Positions 44,222 to 53,402 of a stretch of 55,668 bases of DNA are shown here, in pieces; within the stretch, counting starts at the first letter, position 1, and the number at the start of each line of letters is the position of its first letter. Under the pieces are notes generated by a model that made no database searches, had not been told where the DNA came from, and saw only the letters and a program-made list of their open reading frames with translations. The stretch lies in assembly GCA_009691855.1 (NCBI GenBank), contig SIAI01000029.1, positions 1-55,668 on the forward strand, given 5' to 3'. Source of the stretch: Planctomycetota bacterium. Its GTDB lineage: Bacteria; Planctomycetota; UBA1135; GCA-002686595. The translations under genes and the position numbers were made by a program.

Positions 44222-47200
44222 CGGGGCCATGCGCGCCACCAGCCGCATCCCGTAGATCCCGTCCGCGGCGGTCGGTTCCTGGCTGGCGCGCGAGGCGGCG
44301 CGGAAGAAGGACGGGAAGGTGAAGTTCCAGGCGCCGCCGCGCAGGGTCTTGGCGCCCAGACGGTCCCAGTCGTCGGCGCACCACTCCCACAGGCTGCCGG
44401 TGAGGTCGAACGCGCCGCACGGCGACTCGTCGATCGGGAAACTCAGGTATGGCTCGAGCAGCATCTCTTCGCGCGCGAAGGCGCCCTTGACCCAGCGCGG
44501 GACGAACCTGTTGCCGAAGGGATAGGCGCGCCGGTCGGCGCCGCGCGCGGCGTGTTCCCATTCGATCTCGGTCGGGAGCGCGAACTCGAAGGGCTCGCCG
44601 CGTTCGCGCGCGCGCGCCGTGAGCCAGCGCGCGTAGGCCGCGGCGTCGTGCCAGGAGATGGCGTGGACGGGCTCTCCGAGCGTGTGCGCGGGCGGCTCGA
44701 AGGTGCCGTCGTCGAGTCGTTTCCAGCGTGCTTCACCGGTGCCGTCGTTGAGGTTGCGCGGGACCCGGATGAGTTCGGGCGCTGCGTCGATCTCCTCCAG
44801 CGTCGCGAAGTCGTTGACGAACTCCCGGTACTCGCGCACGCCGACCTCGCGCTCCTGGATCCAGTAGTCGCCGAGCACGGGCTCGGCTGCGGCGAGCGAG
44901 GTGAAGGCTTCCGGATCGCCGCCGATCGGCGCGGGTCCGGCGGACACGCGCACGAAGCCAGGCGGGCTCGTGCCGATGGGGAGCAGCGTCACGGCGAGCT
45001 CGAGCGGACGGCCGCGCGCGAGCGCGAACGGGAGGCGCAGGCTCTCGAAGCCCGATTTACGGAGCAGCGCGAGATAGGAGCCCGGCGCGAGCGCGGTGGG
45101 GGCGAGCGGCGTCGTGCCTGCGCGACACGCATTCGTGCAGAAGAGCGGCGCTGCCGTCGCGCGCACCACGAGTCCGGCCGAAGCCTCCAGTTCTGCGACC
45201 ACGCCGTTGTGGAAGACCTCGATCGGCACGCCACCGCGCTCGACCAGCGCGCGCGGCGACAGGACGAGAGCGAGGGCCGAGAGCTTCTTCGCGCGCAACG
45301 AGACGCGCTCGCCAAAGCGCTCGAAGACGAACTCACGCTCGCGATTGCCTACCTCGCCGAGCCAATAGGCGTCGTAGTCGTCGCGCGTCGGCTGCCCATC
45401 GATCTCGATCAAGCGGTCGAAGCGCTCGACGCCGTGGCCGTCCTGCGCGGCGAGCAGCGTGCCCTCGATCGGCTGCCCGGCGACGGCGAGCACGAGATCC
45501 TCGGGCTCGAGCGCGCCCGCGCCCACGACGACGCGCAACGCCCAGGACCCCGGCGGCCGTGGCGGCGCGCTCGCCGACGGGTCGAGCGCAACCGGCACCG
45601 GCACCAGGCGCGGCTCGCCGCCGGCGACGAGCGCGGCCTGTTCCTCGTAGCGGAACAGGTACACCTCGGCGCCGGCCGGCGTGCTCGCCAGCGTGAGTGG
45701 GACCGTCGCGCCGAGCTCGTCCGCGTGGCGCCCGGCGTGATCGTGCGCCTCGACCAGCGCGCGATAGTGACGCTCGCCGCGCATGTCCTGCGCGACGACG
45801 CACGTGCGCCAGCGTTCGAGGTAGAGCTGCGCCAGCACTTCGTCGGCCTCGGTGTTGTCCGGATCGAGCCCGCGCGCCAGCTCGAGCGCCTCGATCACCT
45901 CGGCAAAGCGGCCCTCGAGCGTGCGCGCGAGGTCGGCCAGCTGGCCCTCGAGCTCGACGAGGTGCGCGCTCTCCGTGGCGCTCATCGCGCGCGAGGTCAC
46001 GGCCTGGCGCAGCGGCAGGACCTCGCCCGCCAGCGTTCCGCTGCGCGCCGACTCCGCGCGGAAGGCCGCGAGCGAAGCCCGTGCGCGAGCCAGGGATTCG
46101 TGCGCGCGCGCCTGGGCCGCGCCGCGAACGAGTTCGGCGCGCAGCGCGAGCGTGCGCCCGTCCTGCGGCCGCAGCGCCAGCGCGCGCTCGACGCTGCGCA
46201 GGCCCTCTTCATGCTCGCCGGAGTCGCGCGCGGCGGCCGCCTGCGCGAGCTCGGCCTCGAAGCGGCGCTCTTCCTGGATGCGTTGCCCGAGCAGCACGGC
46301 GAGGAAGGTCAGGCCGAGCACGAACGCCGCGCCCACGGCCGCGCTCGTGCCGCGATTGCGGCGCGTCCACTTCACGGCGCGCGTCAACGCTCCTGGCGGC
46401 TGCGCGGCGATCGGGCGCATCTCCAGCAGCGCCGCGAGGTCGCGCGCGAAGGCCTCCGCGCTGGCGTAGCGCCGCTCAGGATCCTTCTCCAGGGCCGTGA
46501 GCAGCACCGTCTCGAGGTCGCGCGAGATCGTCGGCGCGAGCGCGCGCGGACGGCGCGGCTCGCGCGTGAGGATGCCATGGAAGACCTCGGCGCTACTCGC
46601 GCCCTCGAACGGCGGCTGGCCGGTCAGGCACTGGTACAGCGTGGCGCCGAGCGAATAGACGTCCGTGCGCCCGTCGATCGTCCGGCCGCGCGGATCCACC
46701 TGCTCGGGCGAGGCGTAGTAGGGCGTGCCGCGGAACGAGCCGCTGGCGCTGAGCGCGCTTGCGTCGGCGAGCTGCGCCAGTCCGAAGTCCAAGAGGCGCG
46801 CGCGTCCGTCCAGGCCGATGCGCACGTTGGAGGGCTTCACGTCGCGATGCACGACGCCCCGCGCGTGCGCCGAGGCCAGCGCCTCGGCTAGCTCGCGCCC
46901 CCAGCGCACCACGCGCGCAGGCTCGAGCCGCGGACCTTCCGTGCGCAGGAGTTCATCCAGACTCGAGCCCTCGAGGTACTCGAGCGCCAGGTAGCGCACG
47001 CCCTGCTCCTCGCCCGCTGCGTAGACCGTGACGATGCCAGGATGGCGCAGCTGCGCGACCGCGCGCGCCTCGCGCTCGAAGCGCCGCGTCGCCGTGGCGT
47101 CACCGGCGAGCTCCGGACGCATCAGCTTGAGCGCCAGCAGGCGCCCGAGCGATTCCTGGCGCGCCAGGTAAACCACACCCATGCCGCCCGCGCCGAGCTT

Positions 47201-47419
47201 CTTCAGCAGGCGGAAGTCGCCCAGCCGCTCGAAGGGCAGGCGCTCCGCGTCAGCCGCAGGGGCGAAGATCCGCGCTCGCACCGTCAACCGCTCGCGCTCC
47301 AGCTGCGAGAGTTCGGGATGCCGGGCCAGGAAGCGCTCTATGTCCAGCGCCTCGCCGCGCAGCACGAGTTCGACGAGCTCCTCGAACACCTCCTCGATCC
47401 GCTCACGCTCGGCAGCCAC
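44213..47419 (-). CDS. Ser/Thr protein kinase with PEGA, PDZ-like and FGE-sulfatase domains
   Basis: 1068 residues from ATG 47419. Residues 68-340 are a Hanks-type kinase: GAGGMG (76-81), Lys98, HRDVKPSN (191-198), DFG (211-213) and TPYYASPEQ. A transmembrane helix (about 357-379) follows, then TPR-like helices (about 380-570), a PEGA-like module (LTLASTPAGAEVYLF), a PDZ-like segment (LEPEDLVLAVAGQPIEGTL) and a second beta module. The final 230 residues are a formylglycine-generating-enzyme-like domain (GDYWIQEREVGVREYREFVND, ISWHDAAAYARWL, LPTEIEWEHAARG, FDLTGSLWEWCADDW). The usual catalytic cysteine pair is replaced in RGGAWNFTFPSFFRAASR. The kinase should phosphorylate cytosolic targets in response to an outside signal. 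Confidence 0.93.
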   Translation of the reverse strand: MAAERERIEEVFEELVELVLRGEALDIERFLARHPELSQLERERLTVRARIFAPAADAERLPFERLGDFRLLKKLGAGGMGVVYLARQESLGRLLALKLMRPELAGDATATRRFEREARAVAQLRHPGIVTVYAAGEEQGVRYLALEYLEGSSLDELLRTEGPRLEPARVVRWGRELAEALASAHARGVVHRDVKPSNVRIGLDGRARLLDFGLAQLADASALSASGSFRGTPYYASPEQVDPRGRTIDGRTDVYSLGATLYQCLTGQPPFEGASSAEVFHGILTREPRRPRALAPTISRDLETVLLTALEKDPERRYASAEAFARDLAALLEMRPIAAQPPGALTRAVKWTRRNRGTSAAVGAAFVLGLTFLAVLLGQRIQEERRFEAELAQAAAARDSGEHEEGLRSVERALALRPQDGRTLALRAELVRGAAQARAHESLARARASLAAFRAESARSGTLAGEVLPLRQAVTSRAMSATESAHLVELEGQLADLARTLEGRFAEVIEALELARGLDPDNTEADEVLAQLYLERWRTCVVAQDMRGERHYRALVEAHDHAGRHADELGATVPLTLASTPAGAEVYLFRYEEQAALVAGGEPRLVPVPVALDPSASAPPRPPGSWALRVVVGAGALEPEDLVLAVAGQPIEGTLLAAQDGHGVERFDRLIEIDGQPTRDDYDAYWLGEVGNREREFVFERFGERVSLRAKKLSALALVLSPRALVERGGVPIEVFHNGVVAELEASAGLVVRATAAPLFCTNACRAGTTPLAPTALAPGSYLALLRKSGFESLRLPFALARGRPLELAVTLLPIGTSPPGFVRVSAGPAPIGGDPEAFTSLAAAEPVLGDYWIQEREVGVREYREFVNDFATLEEIDAAPELIRVPRNLNDGTGEARWKRLDDGTFEPPAHTLGEPVHAISWHDAAAYARWLTARARERGEPFEFALPTEIEWEHAARGADRRAYPFGNRFVPRWVKGAFAREEMLLEPYLSFPIDESPCGAFDLTGSLWEWCADDWDRLGAKTLRGGAWNFTFPSFFRAASRASQEPTAADGIYGMRLVARMAPPR

Positions 47420-47669
47420 GCGACGAGGATCCTAATGCAAGCAGAGCGCGGCCAGGAAGGCTTCCGCGTGTAGCTTGCCACGTGAAACGGACAACGGGGA
47501 CGCCACGAACTTGGAGCAGGCCAGGCTCATAGAAGCGCCGCACCTCGACAACACTTTTTCGTCCGGCGATTGATGCCTTGTGCTCGATCACGCACTCGCC
47601 GCGCAGCGTCAGGACCTCGAGACGGATGCCGGGCAGGTTCGCGTCGGGCTCGCAATCAGGGATCTCCAC
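47403..47669 (-). CDS. possible small gene or remnant upstream of the kinase
   Basis: An open frame of 88 codons from GTG 47669, overlapping the kinase start by 17 bases in another frame. Its middle reads like real protein: LPGIRLEVLTLRGECVIEHKASIAG then EVRRFYEPGLLQVRGVPVVRFTW, and base composition dips below the surroundings near 47520-47580. I do not recognise it, and it lacks an upstream Shine-Dalgarno sequence. It may be the end of a decayed gene. The rest of 47420-47768 holds nothing recognisable. Confidence 0.2.
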   Translation of the reverse strand: MEIPDCEPDANLPGIRLEVLTLRGECVIEHKASIAGRKSVVEVRRFYEPGLLQVRGVPVVRFTWQATRGSLPGRALLALGSSSRGCRA

Positions 47670-47768
47670 GGGCGTCGTGAGCCGCTGGCGAGACGACGAT
47701 CCCGTTGTCCCCGCCGGGGACGTGGAGCGCAGTGAAGAGCGCCGGTGGTTCCCCGGCTTCGGGGAGCC

Positions 47769-49691
47769 CTACGGCAGCTTCTGGAGGAGGAAGACGGCCG
47801 AGTCCGCGCGCGCGCGCAGCTCACCGCTCACGTTGACCTTGCAGCTCGAGAAGGCGTTCGGAGAGCCCTGGATCAGGGCGGAGAAGGCCTGCAGCTTGGC
47901 GCTCGCGGCGGCGAACTCGCCGCGCGCTACCTCGAGCAAGGCCGAGCCGAGGATGCGCTCCAGCTTCCGGATCAGCTGCAGGTCCACGCACGGCTCTCGC
48001 TCGAGGACCTTGCGGAGGGCCGCCAGCTTCGCGCGGGCGATCTCGGCGGTAGGGCGCGTGTCCCGTGCGCAGGCCAGGAACAGGGACCAACCGCGAGTCA
48101 GCCCGTGCGTGGTACCGCAGCCGTTGGAGACGTCGATGAACGCCGGGCTCTCGAGGATGGGGGGCTCGAGCGGCGAGGGGACCCAGAAGAGCCGCGGCTG
48201 CGCGGTGGAATCGGGGTCCGCGCAGTCCGGCTCGTAGCCGAGGATGAGGCCCTCGTAGACGACGTGCGCCACGAGACCCAGGACGTCGACGCTGGAGTCG
48301 GCCACGATGAGCAGGAACGTCGGCGGTCCGAGGAGCGAGTCGCCCTTGCGGAAAGCGCGTACGTAGGCCGGGATCTCGACGTCGGGAGGCAGGTCGGCGC
48401 GGATCTCGCCGAGGTGCAGCGAGCGGTGCAGCGGCTGGTCGGAGGGGATACTCACTTCGCGCTCGCGCGGATCCTCGAACAGGACCACCGAGACGCCCGT
48501 CGCTCCGGCGAGCACGACGTCCTCGATCGTGGTCTGCATCAGGTTCGTGGGCTGGATCGTGACGCCGAGTCCGGCCGGGGTCGGGACCACGTTGGCGGTC
48601 GTGGTCGTGATGCCCACCGGGAACTGGGGATCGTCCACGACTCCGTCGAGCGTGCCCGTCCCGTCGGGTTCGATGCGAAAGCGCAGGACCTCGCCCCCGT
48701 TGCGATCGGTGACGAAGGCGCGGAAGGCGCCGTCCTGCGGCCCGACCACGAGCTTGAACGTGCCTTGCCCGAGGTTCGTGGCGAAGTCGACGAAGCCCCC
48801 GGAATCCGCGAGGCGCGTTCCGTCCGGCCGGTAGATCAGGATCGTGCCGTTGCCCGATGTCACCAGCAGGTTGCCCTGTGGGGTGAAGTCCATGCCGCTG
48901 GGCTCGGCGCCCGCCGGAAAGCGTCGTTCGGGCGCTACGTCGGCCGTGCTCGGGAAGAGGAAGACCTCGGGTTCGATCTCGGCCGGTGTCCCACCCTGCG
49001 CGAGTTCATCCAGGAAGGCCGCGACCGCAGCAGCGGGATAACGCAGCAGTGCCGGCGGATCGCTGGCGAGCACGAGCAAATCGCCGGCTGCCAGCGCGCC
49101 GGCGTTGAAGGGCACCACGCGCGTCTCCTCGAGCAGCTCCACCGTGAGCAGCCTGGGAATGCCGCCGACGGAGACGGTGATCTGGACCGCGCCGTCGAGG
49201 GTGCCCACGCTCGGGGCGTAGCCTCCGGGAAGGCAACCGCCGCTGCAGGCGGCATCGCGCCGGAGCACCCAGACCCGCGCGTCCTTCTCCGTTCCCGAGC
49301 CCGGCGCCGAGGTCGTTCCGAAGAGGTTGTCGTGTGCATCCAGCGCGAGACCGTCGGGGTACCTCGGGTGCGCCGGCGTCGCCGCGTCGAGCACGATCGC
49401 CCCCTGGCCTGCTGCCCCGGAGTAGAAGAGCACCTGGCCTCGCTTGCTATCCGCGGCGAGCAAGTGCACCCCGGCCGCGCCGTCATCGCGGAACACCAGA
49501 GACCGCAAGCCGACCCGGCTGGAGGCATCGGTGTTGAGCTCCGTGCTGCCCGGCGGATCGAAGGTGAGCTCCAGGATCCGCCCGTTGGAGGAATTGGCGC
49601 TTACCACGCGCGCGTCCTGCGCGCGTGACACGGCCGAGAGCCAGAGCATCCAGGCCAGCGCGAAGAGAAAGCGGCCAAGGCGATCCTTCAT
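47769..49691 (-). CDS. secreted NHL-type beta-propeller protein
   Basis: 640 residues from ATG 49691. Signal peptide MKDRLGRFLFALAWMLWLSAVSRA. Residues 25-420 carry propeller blades of the NHL/SMP-30 type: SSNGRILELTFDPPGS, SLVFRDDGAAGVHLLAADSKRGQVLFYS, YPDGLALDAHDNLFGTTS, PSGMDFTPQGNLLVTSGNGTILIYRPDGT and KLVVGPQDGAFRAFVTDRNGGEVLRF. The C-terminal 70 residues (LIRKLERILGSALLEVARGEFAAASAKLQAFSALI) resemble a FIMAH-like helical domain. Function unknown; secretion is inferred. Its first 100 codons are duplicated at 55075-55378, and both copies follow the same TPR/kinase gene end on the same strand, suggesting an original two-gene unit. Confidence 0.85.
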   Translation of the reverse strand: MKDRLGRFLFALAWMLWLSAVSRAQDARVVSANSSNGRILELTFDPPGSTELNTDASSRVGLRSLVFRDDGAAGVHLLAADSKRGQVLFYSGAAGQGAIVLDAATPAHPRYPDGLALDAHDNLFGTTSAPGSGTEKDARVWVLRRDAACSGGCLPGGYAPSVGTLDGAVQITVSVGGIPRLLTVELLEETRVVPFNAGALAAGDLLVLASDPPALLRYPAAAVAAFLDELAQGGTPAEIEPEVFLFPSTADVAPERRFPAGAEPSGMDFTPQGNLLVTSGNGTILIYRPDGTRLADSGGFVDFATNLGQGTFKLVVGPQDGAFRAFVTDRNGGEVLRFRIEPDGTGTLDGVVDDPQFPVGITTTTANVVPTPAGLGVTIQPTNLMQTTIEDVVLAGATGVSVVLFEDPREREVSIPSDQPLHRSLHLGEIRADLPPDVEIPAYVRAFRKGDSLLGPPTFLLIVADSSVDVLGLVAHVVYEGLILGYEPDCADPDSTAQPRLFWVPSPLEPPILESPAFIDVSNGCGTTHGLTRGWSLFLACARDTRPTAEIARAKLAALRKVLEREPCVDLQLIRKLERILGSALLEVARGEFAAASAKLQAFSALIQGSPNAFSSCKVNVSGELRARADSAVFLLQKLP

Positions 49692-49799
49692 GCCTTCGAT
49701 CTTCTCACGGGCGAGCCAGTAGCAGCCCGGGGACCCAAGATATTGCTTTGCATGTTCGCCTCCTCAGTCTCCGGGGGCAGCGGGCGTCAGAAGCCCACG
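49386..49799. repeat. segmental duplication, copy 1
   Basis: About 410 bases matching 55075-55481 at roughly nine positions in ten. It covers the first 100 codons of the NHL-type gene, its upstream gap and the last dozen codons of a TPR/kinase-type gene. Homology stops at CCCACG (49794-49799), after which the sequences are unrelated. Confidence 0.85.
49764..49799 (-). pseudogene. last codons of a lost TPR/kinase gene
   Basis: On the minus strand these bases encode RGLLTPAAPGD followed by TGA, exactly the end of the protein encoded at 55446-55668. Upstream of 49799 the match stops at once, so only the tail of the duplicated gene survives. It sits 72 bases before the intact NHL-type gene, the same arrangement as in copy 2. 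Confidence 0.75.
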
Positions 49800-49899
49800 A
49801 GCGAGGCCATCAAGGAGGTCGCCGACAGGATGCGCGCGCGCAGAGAGTTCGATTCTGCGACTCCCTCGATTGCGCCCCACGAAGCCGCCTGGCCCGAGC

Positions 49900-50062
49900 T
49901 TTCGCCCAGCGCACGGTTTTCGGATACCAAGGGATCCGAGCACGTGACCGCGCCTTCTGGGTGCTTGTCCGCCGCCTGGTCAGCGGATGCCGGGTTGCCA
50001 TCCCCCACTTCGGCGCACTGCATCCTCGCTATCGACAGCCCTGGAAGCGGCACGGGCCGTAG
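49900..50062 (+). pseudogene. integrase/transposase remnant
   Basis: A plus-strand frame encodes IRARDRAFWVLVRRLVSG and then HPRYRQPWKRHG before a stop at about 50060. This resembles the segment before the DDE core in integrase-type transposases, where RDRAFWVLLxRL precedes RWHRQxWKRYW. Everything downstream (the catalytic core) is missing, and the upstream part is too short to judge. The identification rests on recalled sequence patterns. It lies exactly beside the broken end of the copy 1 duplication. The rest of 49692-50080 contains nothing else recognisable. Confidence 0.4.
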
Positions 50063-50080
50063 CGACGGCGTCGCTCGACG

Positions 50081-51319
50081 TCACGCCGCGCGCGACGCGG
50101 TCGCCGGGGGCACGCGGGCCGCCCGCAGGGCCGGCACCAGCGTTGACAGGAATACCACCACCGCGATCAGCGCCAGGGCGAACAGCACCGGGCCGGCGCT
50201 CACGCGCGGAACGGCGTCGGACTTGGAGAGGATCAGCAAGTTGAGCGTGATCGCGAGGGTCAAGCCCAGCAGCGTTCCCGCCCCTGCGATCAGGCCGTTC
50301 TCGACCAGGAACAGGCGCGCGATGTCGAACTTGCGCGCCCCCAGTGCGCGCCGGACGCCGATCTGTCGGGTGCGTTTGGCCACCGCGAAGCTGGTCATGC
50401 CGAACATGCCGATCGCGGTGACGAACAACAGCAGTCCGATGATGGTGCTCAGGATGCGCACGACGATCAGGTTGAGGAACAGGCCGCGCTGCTTGATCTC
50501 CATCAGACTCACGGTCTTGACCACGCGCTCGCGGTTGAGCGCCTCCAGGCGCTCCTCGAGGCCGGTGAACAGCGCGTCGATCGCGCCCGGCTCGGCGCGC
50601 ACCATGTAGCCCAGGTTGGCAGGGCTGCCCGGCTTGCGCGGATAGAAGAGGATGCGGTACTCCATCCCGCTCGCGCCGTTGTCGTAGGGCGTGTACATGT
50701 AGCGCACGATGCCGACGATCGTGTCGCCGGTGTCCCCCCCGCCGGGGCCGGTGAGCTGCTTGCCGAGCGCGCCGTCGGGATACAGCGCATCGGCGAGGGC
50801 TTTGGTCACGATCACATTGTCGGGCGCTGGCGGAGCGTCGTCCGCCGGGTCGGGGAGGAGCGGGATGTCGCTGTCCGCGAAGGCGCGGCCCTCGACCAGC
50901 TCGAGCCCGAAGGTGGCCAGGAAATGCGTGTCGGCGCGGTACACCGGACAGCGCACCAGCGCCGAGTCCGGCTGCCCCGTCGGCTTCATCTGCGTCGACG
51001 AGCCGCCGCCCTGGAGCGGCCAGGGGCTCATCACGCTGGCGTCGAGCACGCCCGGCTGGGCGCGGATCGTGTCGAGGTCGCGGTCGATCACCTGACGCAT
51101 GTAGCTCGCTTCGTCGAAGGCCGCGCCGTGCGACTGGATCTGGATCGTCAGGATGTTGCGCTCGTCGAGGCCGGTCGGGATCGACATGCTCGCGCGGTTC
51201 TTGGCGACGATACCCAGGCAAATGACGACCACGGCGACCGCGAAGGCGATCTCGACCACCAGCAGCCCGACACCGAGCTTGTTGCGCAGCATCGCGCGCA
51301 GGATGGGACCGATTTCCAT
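50081..51319 (-). CDS. MacB-like ABC transporter permease (second of operon)
   Basis: 412 residues from ATG 51319; a start at 51373 would overlap the upstream gene and is disfavoured. One N-terminal transmembrane helix (about 17-40), a MacB-type periplasmic core domain (about 45-270, with VIVTKALADALYPDGALGKQL and GDTIVGIVRYMY), and three C-terminal helices forming the FtsX-like domain, with the conserved coupling segment FAVAKRTRQIGVRRALGARKFDIARLFL. Such permeases do not form a classical channel but transmit ATP-driven motion to periplasmic partners. It is the last gene of the four-gene operon, 14 bases from the first permease. Confidence 0.92.
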   Translation of the reverse strand: MEIGPILRAMLRNKLGVGLLVVEIAFAVAVVVICLGIVAKNRASMSIPTGLDERNILTIQIQSHGAAFDEASYMRQVIDRDLDTIRAQPGVLDASVMSPWPLQGGGSSTQMKPTGQPDSALVRCPVYRADTHFLATFGLELVEGRAFADSDIPLLPDPADDAPPAPDNVIVTKALADALYPDGALGKQLTGPGGGDTGDTIVGIVRYMYTPYDNGASGMEYRILFYPRKPGSPANLGYMVRAEPGAIDALFTGLEERLEALNRERVVKTVSLMEIKQRGLFLNLIVVRILSTIIGLLLFVTAIGMFGMTSFAVAKRTRQIGVRRALGARKFDIARLFLVENGLIAGAGTLLGLTLAITLNLLILSKSDAVPRVSAGPVLFALALIAVVVFLSTLVPALRAARVPPATASRAA

Positions 51320-51333
51320 GCTCGTGCTCCCGG

Positions 51334-52665
51334 CTATCGAAGGTTGATCTGCACCGCAGGTACCGTGCGACACGCGCGCCAGGCCGGGTAGACGCCGGCC
51401 ACCAGTCCCGCCGCGAGGGAGAGCCCGATCGCCAGCGCGACCATGAACCCGTCGAGCACGAACAGGTCGTCGGGGATCGCGCCGCTAGGCATGGCCAGAT
51501 TGACCAGTCGCAGCCCCACCACCGCCAAACCGATGCCGATCAGGCTGCCCAAGGCTCCGATCAGCTCGCACTCGATCACGTGCTGCAGGAAGATCGCGGC
51601 GCGCGAGGCGCCCAGGGCGCGGTGTACCCCGATGCGCGGCGCGCGCGCGAGGAACTTGCCCAGCAGCAGTCCCAGCAGGTTGATCGAGCAGATCAGCAGG
51701 AACAGCTGCGAGATCACCGCGATCGCGGCCGCGATCGAGGCGCCGTTGTTGCGCTGGTCGACCCACGCCAGCAGCGGCTGCACGCGGCTGTTGAGCGGGC
51801 GCGGATGACGGCCGAGCGCCTTGAGTTCGTTGCAGTAGGCGTCGACGAAGGCGACGTACTCGGCCCGCCGCCCGGGCGCGAGTTCGACCCAGAATTGAAT
51901 CCAGTAGTATTCGGCGACGGTGAACAGCCTGTCGCCACGGAAGGTCGCGTCGTCGCCCCAGCCGTCGGTGTTGCCGGAGATCGACAAGCCGAGGTCTTCC
52001 TCGCGGATGAAGTCGAAGGGCACGAAGAAGTCGTTGGGCTCGCCGACGAAGTTGTTGACCACGTCGTAGTACTTGGGCGTCGGCCGCCAGCGCTCGAGCA
52101 CGCCGACGATGGTGAAGTCGCGCGATCCCAGGCGGATCTTCCGGCCGACGCTGTCGCTACCGCCGAAGAGCTTGTCGTTGGCCGGCTGGCTGATCACGCA
52201 CACCGCGTCCTGCCGGCGCTCCATCTCGCGCGTCCAGCCCGACCCAAGGCGCAGCGGCACGTCGAACATCGGGAAGAACTCCGCGTGGCACAGCTGCACG
52301 ACGGTCTGGTAGGTCTCGTTCTTGCCGTCGTCGGGAAACACGTACAAGCGCCCGTCGGCGACGCCGGTCTGGTGCAGCGGGATGTCGGACTTCATCAGCC
52401 CGGTCATGTCCTGGTACGTGACCGCCTTGGGTGGGTCGCCCTCGTCCACGCCGAAGAACTGCGAGTCGGGGTCCCAAGTGTCGATGCGCACGTTGAAGAT
52501 CACGGCGCTCTTCTGTGGCAGCGGATCGCCCGAGAAGATGTGGTAGATTCCGGTCATCGACGTGGCCGCGCCGACGCCCAGGCCGATCGTCAGCACGGCC
52601 AGCAGGGTGGTCCAGGGCGTGCGCCGGATGCTCGCGAGCGCCAGCTTGAGGTGGAAGGCGAACAT
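51334..52665 (-). CDS. MacB-like ABC transporter permease (first of operon)
   Basis: 443 residues from ATG 52665. N-terminal helix (about 18-40, TLLAVLTIGLGVGAATSMTGI), a large periplasmic MacB-type domain (about 45-320, with NDKLFGGSDSVGRKIRLGSRDFTIVGVLERW), and three C-terminal helices with the coupling segment LARAPRIGVHRALGASRAAIFLQHVIECELIGALG. It pairs with the permease downstream; the two differ enough to suggest a heterodimer, as in several MacB-like systems with split permeases. Its start lies 7 bases after the stop of the ATPase gene, which supports a single transcript. Confidence 0.92.
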   Translation of the reverse strand: MFAFHLKLALASIRRTPWTTLLAVLTIGLGVGAATSMTGIYHIFSGDPLPQKSAVIFNVRIDTWDPDSQFFGVDEGDPPKAVTYQDMTGLMKSDIPLHQTGVADGRLYVFPDDGKNETYQTVVQLCHAEFFPMFDVPLRLGSGWTREMERRQDAVCVISQPANDKLFGGSDSVGRKIRLGSRDFTIVGVLERWRPTPKYYDVVNNFVGEPNDFFVPFDFIREEDLGLSISGNTDGWGDDATFRGDRLFTVAEYYWIQFWVELAPGRRAEYVAFVDAYCNELKALGRHPRPLNSRVQPLLAWVDQRNNGASIAAAIAVISQLFLLICSINLLGLLLGKFLARAPRIGVHRALGASRAAIFLQHVIECELIGALGSLIGIGLAVVGLRLVNLAMPSGAIPDDLFVLDGFMVALAIGLSLAAGLVAGVYPAWRACRTVPAVQINLR

Positions 52666-52672
52666 GGTCGTC

Positions 52673-53368
<696 letters not shown>

Positions 53369-53402
53369 CGTCGTTTACTCCCGGGGATCTCCCGCGTGCC
53401 TT

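Noticed and set aside
44213..44900. FGE-like domain as activator of the sulfatase at 1849-4317
   Set aside because: The catalytic cysteine positions hold other residues, and the domain is tethered to a kinase.
44552..46891. Long plus-strand frame antisense to the kinase gene
   Set aside because: Arg/Glu-rich shadow frame of the kinase gene without motifs.
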